From contig NZ_BHYK01000007.1 of the NCBI RefSeq assembly GCF_003865095.1, positions 1 through 64,000 on the forward strand: 64,000 nucleotides of DNA, in the 5' to 3' direction. Numbering within the stretch: the stretch's first letter is position 1; every line of letters starts with the position of its first letter. Shown here in pieces: positions 1 through 8,146 of this stretch. The DNA comes from Clostridium tagluense (GTDB lineage: Bacteria > Bacillota > Clostridia > Clostridiales > Clostridiaceae). The translations under genes and the position numbers were made by a program. The notes below the pieces were generated by a model, which saw only the letters and a program-made list of their open reading frames with translations, did no database searches and had not been told where the DNA came from.

Positions 1-95
1 TGTATAATTTTTTTAGGAAAAACTTTGTAGAAACATGAGAGATTTGAAATAATAAATTGCTGATAATCAGCATGAGAGCTCCAATTTTTAAGCAT
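1..95 (-). CDS. 5' end of an unidentified CDS, cut by the window edge
   Basis: On the minus strand an ATG at 95 opens a frame of 31 codons that stays open to the window edge. The peptide begins MLKNWSSHADYQQF. A GGAGG ribosome-binding site lies 8 nt upstream (minus-strand reading, about 104-108), so I believe the start. I do not recognise the family from so short a piece. The ribosome-binding site sits inside a perfect hairpin, an arrangement seen in some transposase genes, but that is only a hint. Confidence 0.45.
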   Translation of the reverse strand, partial: MLKNWSSHADYQQFIISNLSCFYKVFPKKII

Positions 96-103
96 AAAAT
101 AAT

Positions 104-134
104 CCTCCTATTAAAACATGTCTTTAATAGGAGG
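104..134 (-). promoter_or_regulatory. Hairpin sequestering a ribosome-binding site
   Basis: Perfect 12-bp inverted repeat (104-115 with 123-134, 7-nt loop). Read on the minus strand, the 3' arm contains the GGAGG that should serve the ATG at 95, and the 5' arm contains its complement. The hairpin would therefore mask the translation start of the CDS leaving the left edge. It has no T-run and is not a terminator. Confidence 0.55.
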
Positions 135-275
135 ACCGCAAAATTCTACAAACTTGTCAAGTGTTTTATGCGAAAAAAGTGGGGGAATCAACAAAAATTA
201 ATGATACTAAAAATGAGTAATCACAGGAACTAAGGAGTTTCCGTGAACGCTCGTTTATATTAAGGGGGAATTAAC

Positions 276-680
276 ATGGGGAAAATTGTTAAATGTTCAA
301 TAATAATTTGTGATGATTTTAATGGTGTGCTCATTGCAGCTAGGGGTAAAAAGAAGTTACAAAAGATATGGAGTATTTTTGGTAAAGATATAAAAGGCAA
401 GGAAACTTCGGAACAATGTGTTACTAAAACAATAGATAAAGATTTAAATTGTACTATATTTGATCTTGCGCCATTTAAAGAATATGTTTTAGATAAAGAC
501 AGTGGAGATACTTTATTGGTTTATACTGGCAAGGTTAAACACTATATAAATAAGCACAAGGACATAAATCAAATTAAGTGGATTACTGAAAGAGAATTGG
601 ATATGTATGATTTTGCTAGTGGTGAGAAAGAAATACTAATAGATTTATTTAACGACATTTCTGAAGGAAATACTTTTTAG
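276..680 (+). CDS. Nudix-fold protein with degenerate Nudix box, probably not catalytic
   Basis: Small 134-residue protein starting MGKIVKCSIIICDDF, with a good ribosome-binding site (AAGGGGG) 8 nt upstream. The N-terminal strand pattern, the GKDIKGKETSEQ segment around residues 37-48 and the late IKWITERELD segment match the layout of Nudix hydrolases. In the Nudix box, however, the catalytic RE..EE residues are replaced (TKTIDKD in place of REVKEET). The metal-binding glutamates are missing, so if the fold is right the protein is probably a binding or regulatory relative rather than a hydrolase. It stands alone, ending at the terminator shared with the convergent flavoenzyme gene. The family call rests on pattern only. 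Confidence 0.6.
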   Translation: MGKIVKCSIIICDDFNGVLIAARGKKKLQKIWSIFGKDIKGKETSEQCVTKTIDKDLNCTIFDLAPFKEYVLDKDSGDTLLVYTGKVKHYINKHKDINQIKWITERELDMYDFASGEKEILIDLFNDISEGNTF

Positions 681-744
681 TAATAGTATTTAATATTTTT
701 TGAATTATGGAATCATAAAAACAATAGTCTTTAGGTTAACATAG

Positions 745-782
745 AAAACTACCAAAGTGTATAATCACACTTTGGTAGTTTT
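745..782. terminator. Bidirectional intrinsic terminator
   Basis: 16-bp perfect inverted repeat (745-760 with 767-782) that starts with A-run and ends with T-run, between the convergent genes ending at 680 (+) and 799 (-). It can serve both. Confidence 0.85.
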
Positions 783-798
783 TAAAATATAGCTTAGT

Positions 799-1842
799 CT
801 AAAATCCATTTTTACGTACTATATTACTTCTCTCATACTGAATAGGCCATTTTATACTTTCTCCTAATTGACTAGCGGCAGTAAATGTCCAATAAGGATT
901 TCTCAAAAGTTCTCTACCTAAATATACCAGATCAGATCTTTTATTGTTTAAGATTTCTTCTGCCATTAAGGGGGAGGTTATAAGGCCACCAGCTATAGTT
1001 GCAATATTACACTGGTTTTTAATTATTTCGGAATAACAAATTTGATATCCTGGATATGTAGATATGCTTGCAGGTACTGTTCCACCAGAACTAACATTCA
1101 CTATATCTATGCCCATATCTTTTATTAGATTTATAAGTGTTGCTGTATCCTTTGCAGTGTTTCCACCCTCAGCGTAGTCTTCTGCAGATACTCTTAATTG
1201 TAATGGTTTAGTTTGAGGCCAAACAGTTTTTACAGCATCTATAATTTCTCTTAAGAATCGTACCCTATTCTCATTTGAACCTCCATATTCATCTTTTCTT
1301 TTATTGGTTAATGGGGATAAAAATTGTCCTATCAAGTACCCGTGGGCACCGTGTAATTCCAATAAATCAAAACCAGCAGCTAATGATCTTTTAGCAGCAG
1401 ATTTAAATAAAATTATAGTGTTTTTAATATCGTCTTTTGTCATTTCATTAGGTAGCCTATAATGTTCATTAAAGGCTATAGGGCTTGGAGCTATAATTGG
1501 ATAGGAAAGAGTTTCAGATTTTCTTCCAGCATGATTAATTTGAATACCTATTTTTGCACCATATTTATGACACTCATTTACTATATTTGATAATTTTTTA
1601 ACATGTTCCTCAGACCATATACCTAAATCCTTATCAGTTATACGTCCACCAGGCTCAATTCCTGTGGATTCCACAATGATAAGCCCCACACCACCAATAG
1701 CCCTAGTTGAATAATGTACAAAATGCCAGTTGTTTGCGAGCCCATCCTCATCATTACAAGAATCCATGCACATTGGTGCCATGACTATTCTATTTTTTAA
1801 ATCCATATCTTTTATTTTAAAATTGCTAAATAATTTTGACAT
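799..1842 (-). CDS. namA: NADPH dehydrogenase, old yellow enzyme family (YqjM/NamA type)
   Basis: FMN-dependent TIM-barrel ene-reductase of 347 residues, the size of B. subtilis YqjM. It should reduce activated C=C bonds of enones and nitro compounds with NAD(P)H in the cytoplasm. Visible marks are NRIVMAPMCM (residues 17-26, including the YqjM-type cysteine at 25), the HGAHGYLIGQFLSP substrate/FMN motif, KRKDEYGGSNENR, RVSAEDYAEGG and a C-terminal YLGRELLRNPYW phosphate-binding segment. In YqjM the cysteine is followed two residues later by an active-site tyrosine; here that position is Asp (CMDSC), which may alter activity. Start supported by AGAGGCGATT. Divergent from the lipoprotein gene at 2190 across a 347-bp AT-rich spacer in which I see nothing else certain. 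Confidence 0.85.
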   Translation of the reverse strand: MSKLFSNFKIKDMDLKNRIVMAPMCMDSCNDEDGLANNWHFVHYSTRAIGGVGLIIVESTGIEPGGRITDKDLGIWSEEHVKKLSNIVNECHKYGAKIGIQINHAGRKSETLSYPIIAPSPIAFNEHYRLPNEMTKDDIKNTIILFKSAAKRSLAAGFDLLELHGAHGYLIGQFLSPLTNKRKDEYGGSNENRVRFLREIIDAVKTVWPQTKPLQLRVSAEDYAEGGNTAKDTATLINLIKDMGIDIVNVSSGGTVPASISTYPGYQICYSEIIKNQCNIATIAGGLITSPLMAEEILNNKRSDLVYLGRELLRNPYWTFTAASQLGESIKWPIQYERSNIVRKNGF

Positions 1843-2189
1843 TGCTAATCGCCTCTTTCTTATATAGTCTGATAATAAATTATTTGAAAAATATGAAATT
1901 ATAGTCTCATCTAACTATTGACTTATTACATATAAGTATATCATTGTTGAAAAGATAGTAAAGTATGCAATTTATAAATGCAAGGTATCATAAATGATAT
2001 TGCATAAAAATGTATTTATAATAAAATAGTTAGTATTAAAATAGAATTTAATATTTTTGTTCATTTTGTACTTACATATAATTACATAATATTCATATTT
2101 TATCTTGTTATATTTTTATCACATATGATATACTGAATTCGTTGAATAATATGACATATTAAAAAAATAATATTAATGGAGGTATTCAC

Positions 2190-2762
2190 ATGAAAATTAA
2201 AGCAATAATATTATCATTAGCTGTAGGTGCTACTTTACTAGTAGGATGTGGTGCTAAAAAAGAAGCAACACCAGCACCAGCAAAAACAGAAACAGTAGCA
2301 CCCGCAACAACCAAAACTGATGTAGTAACAACAGCATCATTAGTAAATACTGAAGCAGCTTTTGAAAATGGAATAAGCAGTAAGGGTACATGGATTATTG
2401 CAACTTTAAAGGATTTAGCTATTAATAAGGAGCTTGTAGTTGAGGGGGAGTTTAAAAACGGCAAAAAAGATGCCAGTGGTAAAGAACTTATACAACGTAA
2501 GATAGCTCTATATACACAAGATGAAAAGCATGTCATAACTGCTAGATTTACTTTGACTGCGCCAAAATTAACTTTTAAAAGTCCTATGGGCAGCATAGAG
2601 CATGGAACTTTTAAGGGTGACCTTTATGTTTCAGCAAGCAACTTTCAGTTAAAAGATGCTACGGTAGAAGGAAATGTATATTTTACTACAGCTGAAGCTA
2701 AATCTACATTTAAAATGGATGATAAAAGTAAAGTCACTGGAGTTCAAGAATTAAAAAAATAA
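2190..2762 (+). CDS. Secreted lipoprotein of unknown function
   Basis: 190-residue protein with a classical lipoprotein signal: basic MKIK, hydrophobic stretch, then lipobox LVGC with the lipidated Cys at residue 20. A 40-residue Ala/Pro/Thr linker follows. The C-terminal ~110 residues are rich in alternating beta strands; the stretch from IEHGTFKGDLYVS to the end reads like short beta-solenoid repeats, loosely reminiscent of bactofilin-type polymers, but I cannot assign a family. It should be anchored to the outer face of the cytoplasmic membrane. GGAGGT ribosome-binding site 8 nt upstream. Monocistronic, with its own terminator. Confidence 0.75.
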   Translation: MKIKAIILSLAVGATLLVGCGAKKEATPAPAKTETVAPATTKTDVVTTASLVNTEAAFENGISSKGTWIIATLKDLAINKELVVEGEFKNGKKDASGKELIQRKIALYTQDEKHVITARFTLTAPKLTFKSPMGSIEHGTFKGDLYVSASNFQLKDATVEGNVYFTTAEAKSTFKMDDKSKVTGVQELKK

Positions 2763-2780
2763 ATTATACAGCTTACTTTT

Positions 2781-2817
2781 AAAAAAACAGTCAATCTAAA
2801 TGGATTGGCTGTTTTTT
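2781..2817 (+). terminator. Intrinsic terminator after the lipoprotein gene
   Basis: Hairpin ACAGTCAATC / GATTGGCTGT (one G-U pair) followed by seven T residues. Confidence 0.85.
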
Positions 2818-2818
2818 T

Positions 2819-2843
2819 GTGCCACTTGCCACGTGGGTGGCAC
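2819..2843. repeat. Small GC-rich inverted repeat
   Basis: GTGCCAC (2819-2825) pairs with GTGGCAC (2837-2843) around TTGCCACGTGG, itself containing CCACGTGG. It is strikingly GC-rich for this DNA and sits directly after the terminator and 54 bp before the helicase start, so it may be an operator or a repeat remnant. Function unknown. Confidence 0.4.
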
Positions 2844-2896
2844 CAATGGTATAATAAAATAACAAAAATATGTTTAAAATAGAAAGGTAAATAAGA

Positions 2897-4003
2897 ATGA
2901 TAAAATTTAAAAAATTAGGGCTTAATGAAGATATTCTAAGCATGCTCAAAATTCAAGGAATAACTGAGCCAACTCCAGTTCAAGAGCAAAGTATCCAATT
3001 AATAAAGGATGGTAGTGATGTTATAGCGGAGGCTCAAACGGGTACGGGTAAGACGCTTGCGTTTCTACTTCCGATGTTTGACAATATGTCCGCTGATATA
3101 AATACAATTCAAGGATTAATAGTTACACCTACAAGAGAACTTGCAATACAGATAACTAGCGAAGCTAAGAAACTTGCAGAAGGTAAAAATTTAAATATCT
3201 TGGCTGCTTATGGTGGTAAGGATATAGGAGTGCAATTAAAAAAACTAAAGGGAAATATTCATTTAGTCATTGCAACACCAGGAAGATTAATAGACCATCT
3301 AAGGCGAGGTACAGTGCAACTTGATAAGCTGAGGACCTTAGTATTAGACGAGGCAGACCAAATGCTCCTTATGGGATTTAAAAATGATATTGAAGATATC
3401 ATAGAAAAAACACCTAAAAACAGACAGACATTATGCTTTTCGGCAACTATGGGTTCAGATGTGAAAAAGATGGCATATAAGTATATGAACGACCCTAAAG
3501 AAGTAATTATTAAAAAGGAACAAACAACTCTTAAAAATATAAAACAATTTTTAATAGAAACCACAGATAGAAGAAAGCAAGAAGATTTATGTAAGGTTTT
3601 AGATGAAGATAATCCATTTATGGCTATTATTTTTTGTAGAACTAAAAGAAGAGTGGATGATCTTGAAATGGCTCTTTATAAAAAAGGTTATAATTGTAAA
3701 AAACTACATTCAGATATAACTCAATCAAAAAGAGAAAAAATAATGAAAGAATTTAAAAATTGTGATATACAATATTTAATTGCTACGGATGTTGCAGCTA
3801 GAGGTCTTGATATAAATGGAGTTAGTCATGTTTATAACTACGATATACCTGAAACTGCCGAAGGCTATATACATCGTATAGGAAGAACTGGAAGAGCTGG
3901 AGAAGAAGGATATACATATTTATTTGCAGCTCCAAAGGATAAATTTATTTTAGATTCTATAGAAAAGAAAATAAAAGGTGAAATTCCTAGAAAGATATTA
4001 TAG
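2897..4003 (+). CDS. DEAD-box ATP-dependent RNA helicase (short form)
   Basis: 368-residue minimal RecA-like helicase core that unwinds RNA duplexes with ATP, probably in ribosome assembly, mRNA turnover or cold adaptation. The motifs run in order: Q motif near residue 24, AQTGTGKT (motif I), PTRELA, TPGR, VLDEADQM (motif II), FSATM (motif III), IIFCRTKRRVDDL, IATDVAARGLDI (motif V) and HRIGRTGRAGE (motif VI). There is no C-terminal RNA-binding extension such as those of CshA or DbpA, so target specificity is not readable. Ribosome-binding site AGAAAGGT upstream. Stands alone between two terminators. Confidence 0.9.
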   Translation: MIKFKKLGLNEDILSMLKIQGITEPTPVQEQSIQLIKDGSDVIAEAQTGTGKTLAFLLPMFDNMSADINTIQGLIVTPTRELAIQITSEAKKLAEGKNLNILAAYGGKDIGVQLKKLKGNIHLVIATPGRLIDHLRRGTVQLDKLRTLVLDEADQMLLMGFKNDIEDIIEKTPKNRQTLCFSATMGSDVKKMAYKYMNDPKEVIIKKEQTTLKNIKQFLIETTDRRKQEDLCKVLDEDNPFMAIIFCRTKRRVDDLEMALYKKGYNCKKLHSDITQSKREKIMKEFKNCDIQYLIATDVAARGLDINGVSHVYNYDIPETAEGYIHRIGRTGRAGEEGYTYLFAAPKDKFILDSIEKKIKGEIPRKIL

Positions 4004-4025
4004 TAGTTTTTTAAATTGAAATGAT

Positions 4026-4067
4026 AAAGCACTTAAAATTGGTTTAATAGCCAACTTTAAGTGCTTT
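4026..4067. terminator. Bidirectional intrinsic terminator
   Basis: 17-bp inverted repeat (4026-4042 with 4051-4067, one wobble) with A-run before and T-run after. Lies between the helicase gene (+) and the small gene ending at 4113 (-). Confidence 0.85.
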
Positions 4068-4112
4068 TAAAAAGTTAGTGATTTTTCTATGCTTTCATCA
4101 ATAAAAATGTGG

Positions 4113-4304
4113 TTAAATAAATTTTTTAGCACTCTTCCAATGTTTAGAAGCTAAATCATATTTTTTAAAATCTGGTATATCTCCCTTGGTTTCAACTAGT
4201 GCTTTTGCTACTTTTTTTAAATCACTTCGTGTTTCACATTTAAAAGAATTTGACTCCTCTATTGATCGCATTGCGTCTTCCACCATTCCTTGGAACTTAT
4301 TCAT
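4113..4304 (-). CDS. Small conserved-looking hypothetical protein
   Basis: 63 residues, charged and mostly helical (MNKFQGMVEDAMRSIEESN...), with no signal peptide or membrane segment. The start is strongly supported by GAAGGAGGG about 7 nt upstream on the minus strand, so this is very likely a real gene. I do not recognise the family. Downstream it shares the bidirectional terminator with the helicase gene. Confidence 0.7.
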   Translation of the reverse strand: MNKFQGMVEDAMRSIEESNSFKCETRSDLKKVAKALVETKGDIPDFKKYDLASKHWKSAKKFI

Positions 4305-4482
4305 TATAAACCCTCCTTCAATTATTATTTTTTATAAATAGATAGTAACTAAGTAAACTTTAATTGCTTCATGGTACATATAGTTTTAACTAATTAAAAT
4401 GCTAATATACTTATTAATCCTCTGAAAAAATAGACTGGCATACCGACTAGTTGTTTTTGAAAATATTTTATATTTTCTAATC

Positions 4483-4527
4483 AAAAAGTATGTAGCACAT
4501 AATAATATTATGTGCTACATACTTTTT
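4483..4527 (-). terminator. Terminator after the CNNM-family gene
   Basis: Perfect 21-bp arms (4483-4503 with 4507-4527) around AAT, flanked by A5 and T5; 8 bp beyond the stop codon at 4535. Unusually long and perfect. Confidence 0.85.
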
Positions 4528-4534
4528 GAATATA

Positions 4535-5791
4535 TTAAGTTATAATTTTTAGTTTTACTATACGATTTTTACTGGTGTTTTGTATAATAAATTTTGTATC
4601 ATTATAAAGTATTGTCTCACCTGTATTTGGAAGACGTCCGTGTATTCCAGTAACAAAGCCACCTATGGTATCAAAATCTTCAGACTCTATATTTAGGCCT
4701 ATCATTTCATTAACCATGTTTATCCTAGTATTACCAGCAACGATAAATTCATCTTCTTTGACAACTTCAATTTGATCAGTATCATCGTCATATTCATCGT
4801 CGATATCTCCAACAATTTCTTCTACTAAATCTTCAATTGTTACAAGACCGGCAGTGCCACCATATTCATCTAATAAAATAGCTATAGGCACTCTTTTTAA
4901 ACGCATATCAGCAAATAAATCCACAGTGCTTTTAAACTCGTATGTAAAATAAGGTACACGCATATGTTTCTCTATAGTAAATTCTTCTATTTCATTTTCG
5001 AAGAAAATTAAATCTTTAAGATATAGAACTCCAATAATATTATCAATAGTTTCTTGGTATATAGGAACCCTAGAAAATTGTTCTTGTTTAAAGATTCTTA
5101 TGAGTTCTTCATAAGTGGAGGTTACATTTGCTACAATCATATCAGTTCTTGGAGTCATAACATCTTTTGCTTGTGAATCTCCAAATTCAAATACATTATA
5201 AATCATTTGCTTCTCTTCGCCTTCTAAAACCCCTTCTTCATGGCTTACACTGACCATAGTTTTTAATTCTTCTTCAGTAATAAAGGGTCTCTGCTTACCA
5301 ATTTCTCCACCTAGTATTTTTATAATTGCATTTGTAATATAAATTAATACTGTAATAAGTGGATTTAAAATGAAGGTAATTAGACTTATTGGACGAGCAA
5401 CTTTTAAAGCAACTTTTTCGGAATTTTGTGCAGCTAATGACTTCGGTGTTATTTCACCAAAAATCAATACAAAAATTGTCATTATAGCGGTTGCAATACC
5501 TACTGCAGAATCTCCTAAAGAGGGTCCTAAATATTTAATGGCCAAGGAAGTTGCTAGTGCAGAAGCACCGATATTGGCCACTGTATTTCCTACCAAAATA
5601 CCGCCTAAGAGTTTACTTGGATTTTTAAGTAGTTTATTTATTAGTGCAGCACCTTTAATTTCTGATTCTACCATGTGCCTTAATCTGATTTTGCTTAAAG
5701 TCATAAGTGCAGTTTCAGAGGAAGAGAAAAAGGCTGAAAATCCTAATAAAATCACTAAAGATAAAATTTGCCACGTACCATCGGGGTCCAT
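4535..5791 (-). CDS. CNNM/HlyC-CorC family membrane protein (DUF21, CBS pair, CorC_HlyC)
   Basis: 418-residue protein often annotated as hemolysin-like and now linked to divalent cation (Mg2+) efflux. Order of domains: N-terminal DUF21 membrane region (residues ~1-190, about four helices, with FSSSETALMTLSKIRLRHM), a CBS pair (~200-325, with DVMTPRTDMI and IGVLYLKDLI), and a C-terminal CorC_HlyC domain (~340-418) with DEYGGTAGLVTIEDLVEEIVGDI before it. A GGAG box lies about 12 nt upstream of the ATG, a slightly long spacing. Acts in the cytoplasmic membrane. No Mg-sensing leader is visible in the short upstream region. Confidence 0.88.
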   Translation of the reverse strand: MDPDGTWQILSLVILLGFSAFFSSSETALMTLSKIRLRHMVESEIKGAALINKLLKNPSKLLGGILVGNTVANIGASALATSLAIKYLGPSLGDSAVGIATAIMTIFVLIFGEITPKSLAAQNSEKVALKVARPISLITFILNPLITVLIYITNAIIKILGGEIGKQRPFITEEELKTMVSVSHEEGVLEGEEKQMIYNVFEFGDSQAKDVMTPRTDMIVANVTSTYEELIRIFKQEQFSRVPIYQETIDNIIGVLYLKDLIFFENEIEEFTIEKHMRVPYFTYEFKSTVDLFADMRLKRVPIAILLDEYGGTAGLVTIEDLVEEIVGDIDDEYDDDTDQIEVVKEDEFIVAGNTRINMVNEMIGLNIESEDFDTIGGFVTGIHGRLPNTGETILYNDTKFIIQNTSKNRIVKLKIIT

Positions 5792-5930
5792 AATATGTTC
5801 ACACTCCTTAAGATATAACCTAAAAAAATTATATCATAAAATGATGGATATTCAAATAAATTTATCATTAATATTTTTAAATATTGTATTATATTGTATT
5901 CATGTACATTTATTTAAAGCCCAGTACAAA

Positions 5931-6383
5931 TTAGAAAAGTGTTTTTTTTGCCGATTTATTATATGGTGACATGAAAATTAATTTTACACACTGCAAAGTT
6001 ATAATTATAAAGAAAGCTATTAAAAAAAAGTGATAAGTTAGAAGTAGCTGAGATTTATAAAAAAATACATAAAATAGACAGAGTAAATTCCATAGAAGAA
6101 GAGTACTTATAGGTCTTATAAGTGAATTTTTTGTTTTTTTAGTATAACAATATATTAAAAAAATAATACAAAAAATTATTCCTGAAAGTAATAAACTTCG
6201 ATAAACAAATGTGAAACTAGAAGTGAAAATTTCTTTTGAGAACACATCTTTTTTAAAAACTAAATATCTCATGACTCCCATTTTTCTATCCGACAAGTAT
6301 TGTAGCATCAAAGGTGGAACTAATATAAGTAATTGTAATAGAGTAATTATTCGATTAAGTATTGTGTTTGTAGAAAATTTCAT
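5931..6383 (-). CDS. Small four-helix membrane protein, unknown function
   Basis: About 150 residues from MKFSTNTILNRII. An in-frame ATG six codons further upstream exists, but AGAAAGGTG lies between the two, 7 nt before the ATG at 6383, so I take 6383 as the start. Four hydrophobic segments (about 12-35, 60-85, 95-112, 115-137) suggest a polytopic membrane protein with little soluble part. I do not recognise the family. It lies between two other minus-strand genes, each with its own terminator or spacer. Confidence 0.6.
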   Translation of the reverse strand: MKFSTNTILNRIITLLQLLILVPPLMLQYLSDRKMGVMRYLVFKKDVFSKEIFTSSFTFVYRSLLLSGIIFCIIFLIYCYTKKTKNSLIRPISTLLLWNLLCLFYVFFYKSQLLLTYHFFLIAFFIIITLQCVKLIFMSPYNKSAKKTLF

Positions 6384-6424
6384 ATATTGCACCTTTCTCA
6401 TTACATTATGTTTGCTATTAAATC

Positions 6425-6468
6425 ATAACACAAAAGGGCAATATTTTAAATATGCCCTTTTGTGTTAT
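6425..6468 (-). terminator. Terminator after the rhodanese lipoprotein gene
   Basis: 16-bp perfect inverted repeat (6425-6440 with 6453-6468) directly after the stop at 6474 on the minus strand. The arms carry A4 and T4. Confidence 0.8.
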
Positions 6469-6473
6469 ATTTA

Positions 6474-7859
6474 TTATTTAGTTTTTGGCTCACCTTTTTC
6501 TATAGGGTTTTTAGGGCTCGAGCTCCATTCATACCATCCATTACTGTATAATGAAATGTTTTTTAGTCCCATTACATCAGCATAGGTTAGAACTTCAGCA
6601 GCTCTCCAACCAGAACCACAGAAGAAGGAGAGTCTTTGGTCTGGAGTAATTCCTTGCTCTTTCCACATAGCTAGTATTTCGTCTTTATTACGCATAGTGT
6701 TATCTATGTTTCTATAATCTTGCAGATGATTTGCATCGCTACCAGCATGACCCCAAGTAGATCCAGCTGGTCTTCCCATGAATTTCAAATCACTATAACC
6801 AGATATCTTGCCAGTATATTCATCCCAGCTTCTTATATCTACAAGCTTACTACTAGCTTTATCCGCTAATATTTCTTTTGCACTGTTTATATCTATTATA
6901 TATCCCTTATTTACTGGTACACTAGCGCCAAAAGAACTTACCGGTTTTTTTGCATTCGAAATTGTTTCTGTTTCATAACCAGCATTTCTAAAGGCAGCGG
7001 TTCCACCATTTAAAACTCGAACATCTTTAACACCGATATACTTTGCTATTGCAGCAATTCTAAAAGATGCCATTGGGTCAGGTCCGTATAGAACAATTGT
7101 TGTGTCTGGAGTTAATCCATTTTTTTCTGCAAATGTTTGAAGAGCAGCATCAGAGTTAATACTCCAAAGTGGAGCTGATTCTATTTCGTCTGTATTTATG
7201 TGCACGGCACCTTTTATATGTCCTTTTACGTAATCCTTATCTTTAGATGCTTCGCCCCAAGCAACTTCGAAAATTTTATATTTATCATTAGTATAAGTTT
7301 CTGGTTTTTTACCATTAACTAAGTCATTTACAAATGAAGGTGGAACTAACATTTGATAGTTTGCATAGCTTTCCATTGGAAGACTATTATCAGCAGCCCA
7401 TTGTTTAACATCATATGTATAAATATTTATTATTCCTTTTTGTTTTAAGTATGCTGCAACGGCCTGTGTATCTTTTCCGTTTGCATCGCAAAGTACAACA
7501 TTCTTATCTCCTAAAATATTCTTTGTTTTTAAAGCTTTTTCTAAAATTTTATCCTTTTCCTTATCTTCTACCTTTAACCAATTAGCAGAAAAATCCGTAG
7601 CACCTTTTATGTGTCCACCACGTACCACAGCATCTAGTTTCCAACCATTAAAGGCGTCATTTGATCTTGTATCTACTATTACCCAGTCCTTGTTTCCTAG
7701 TTTGTCTTTTAAATCTTTAGTGCTTATAGATTTAATCCCTGATGCACTATTAGTTGTCGTGTCTTTTTTTACCTCTTTATTATTTGAACACCCAATAAAA
7801 GACATTGCAGTAGTTACAGTAATAAGAGTAGCTAACGTAAGTTTTGTAAATTTTTTCAT
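6474..7859 (-). CDS. Lipoprotein with three tandem rhodanese domains (sulfurtransferase)
   Basis: 461 residues from MKKFTKLTL; an AGGAGGG site 8 nt upstream fixes the start at 7859 rather than the ATG eleven codons earlier. The signal ends in lipobox FIGC (Cys 24), placing the protein outside the cell membrane. Domain 1 (~35-160) has a candidate active-site Cys in VVLCDANGKD. Domain 2 (~190-305) has LYGPDPMASFR where the Cys loop should be, so it looks inactive. Domain 3 (~325-455) carries a full CGSGWRA loop. Single- and two-domain thiosulfate:cyanide sulfurtransferases are common; a three-domain secreted form is less so. Likely role: sulfane-sulfur transfer or detoxification at the cell surface. 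Confidence 0.85.
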   Translation of the reverse strand: MKKFTKLTLATLITVTTAMSFIGCSNNKEVKKDTTTNSASGIKSISTKDLKDKLGNKDWVIVDTRSNDAFNGWKLDAVVRGGHIKGATDFSANWLKVEDKEKDKILEKALKTKNILGDKNVVLCDANGKDTQAVAAYLKQKGIINIYTYDVKQWAADNSLPMESYANYQMLVPPSFVNDLVNGKKPETYTNDKYKIFEVAWGEASKDKDYVKGHIKGAVHINTDEIESAPLWSINSDAALQTFAEKNGLTPDTTIVLYGPDPMASFRIAAIAKYIGVKDVRVLNGGTAAFRNAGYETETISNAKKPVSSFGASVPVNKGYIIDINSAKEILADKASSKLVDIRSWDEYTGKISGYSDLKFMGRPAGSTWGHAGSDANHLQDYRNIDNTMRNKDEILAMWKEQGITPDQRLSFFCGSGWRAAEVLTYADVMGLKNISLYSNGWYEWSSSPKNPIEKGEPKTK

Positions 7860-8146
7860 AATAATCCCTCCTAAGCAGAAAAATTCTACCATATTACGAC
7901 AAAATATACTAATTCGTTTTTCTAATAAGTAACATGTTAACTATTTGGATTTTCTATAGTTGTGATATGTTATTCTCTAAAAAACCAAAATTAATGCAAT
8001 TAAGCATGTTTTTTTTGTTGATATTTATCAAATGAAGGGAATTTATAGTATATACAGTATATGAAATGTAACTTTATATGTTATTATATATGTGAATATA
8101 TAGTTGTAAACCTTACTATAAAGTACAATTAAAAAGGAGCTAATTC

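Noticed and set aside
2186-2596. 136-codon minus-strand frame opposite the lipoprotein gene
   Set aside because: The plus-strand lipoprotein has a signal peptide, lipobox and ribosome-binding site; the reverse frame has none of these.
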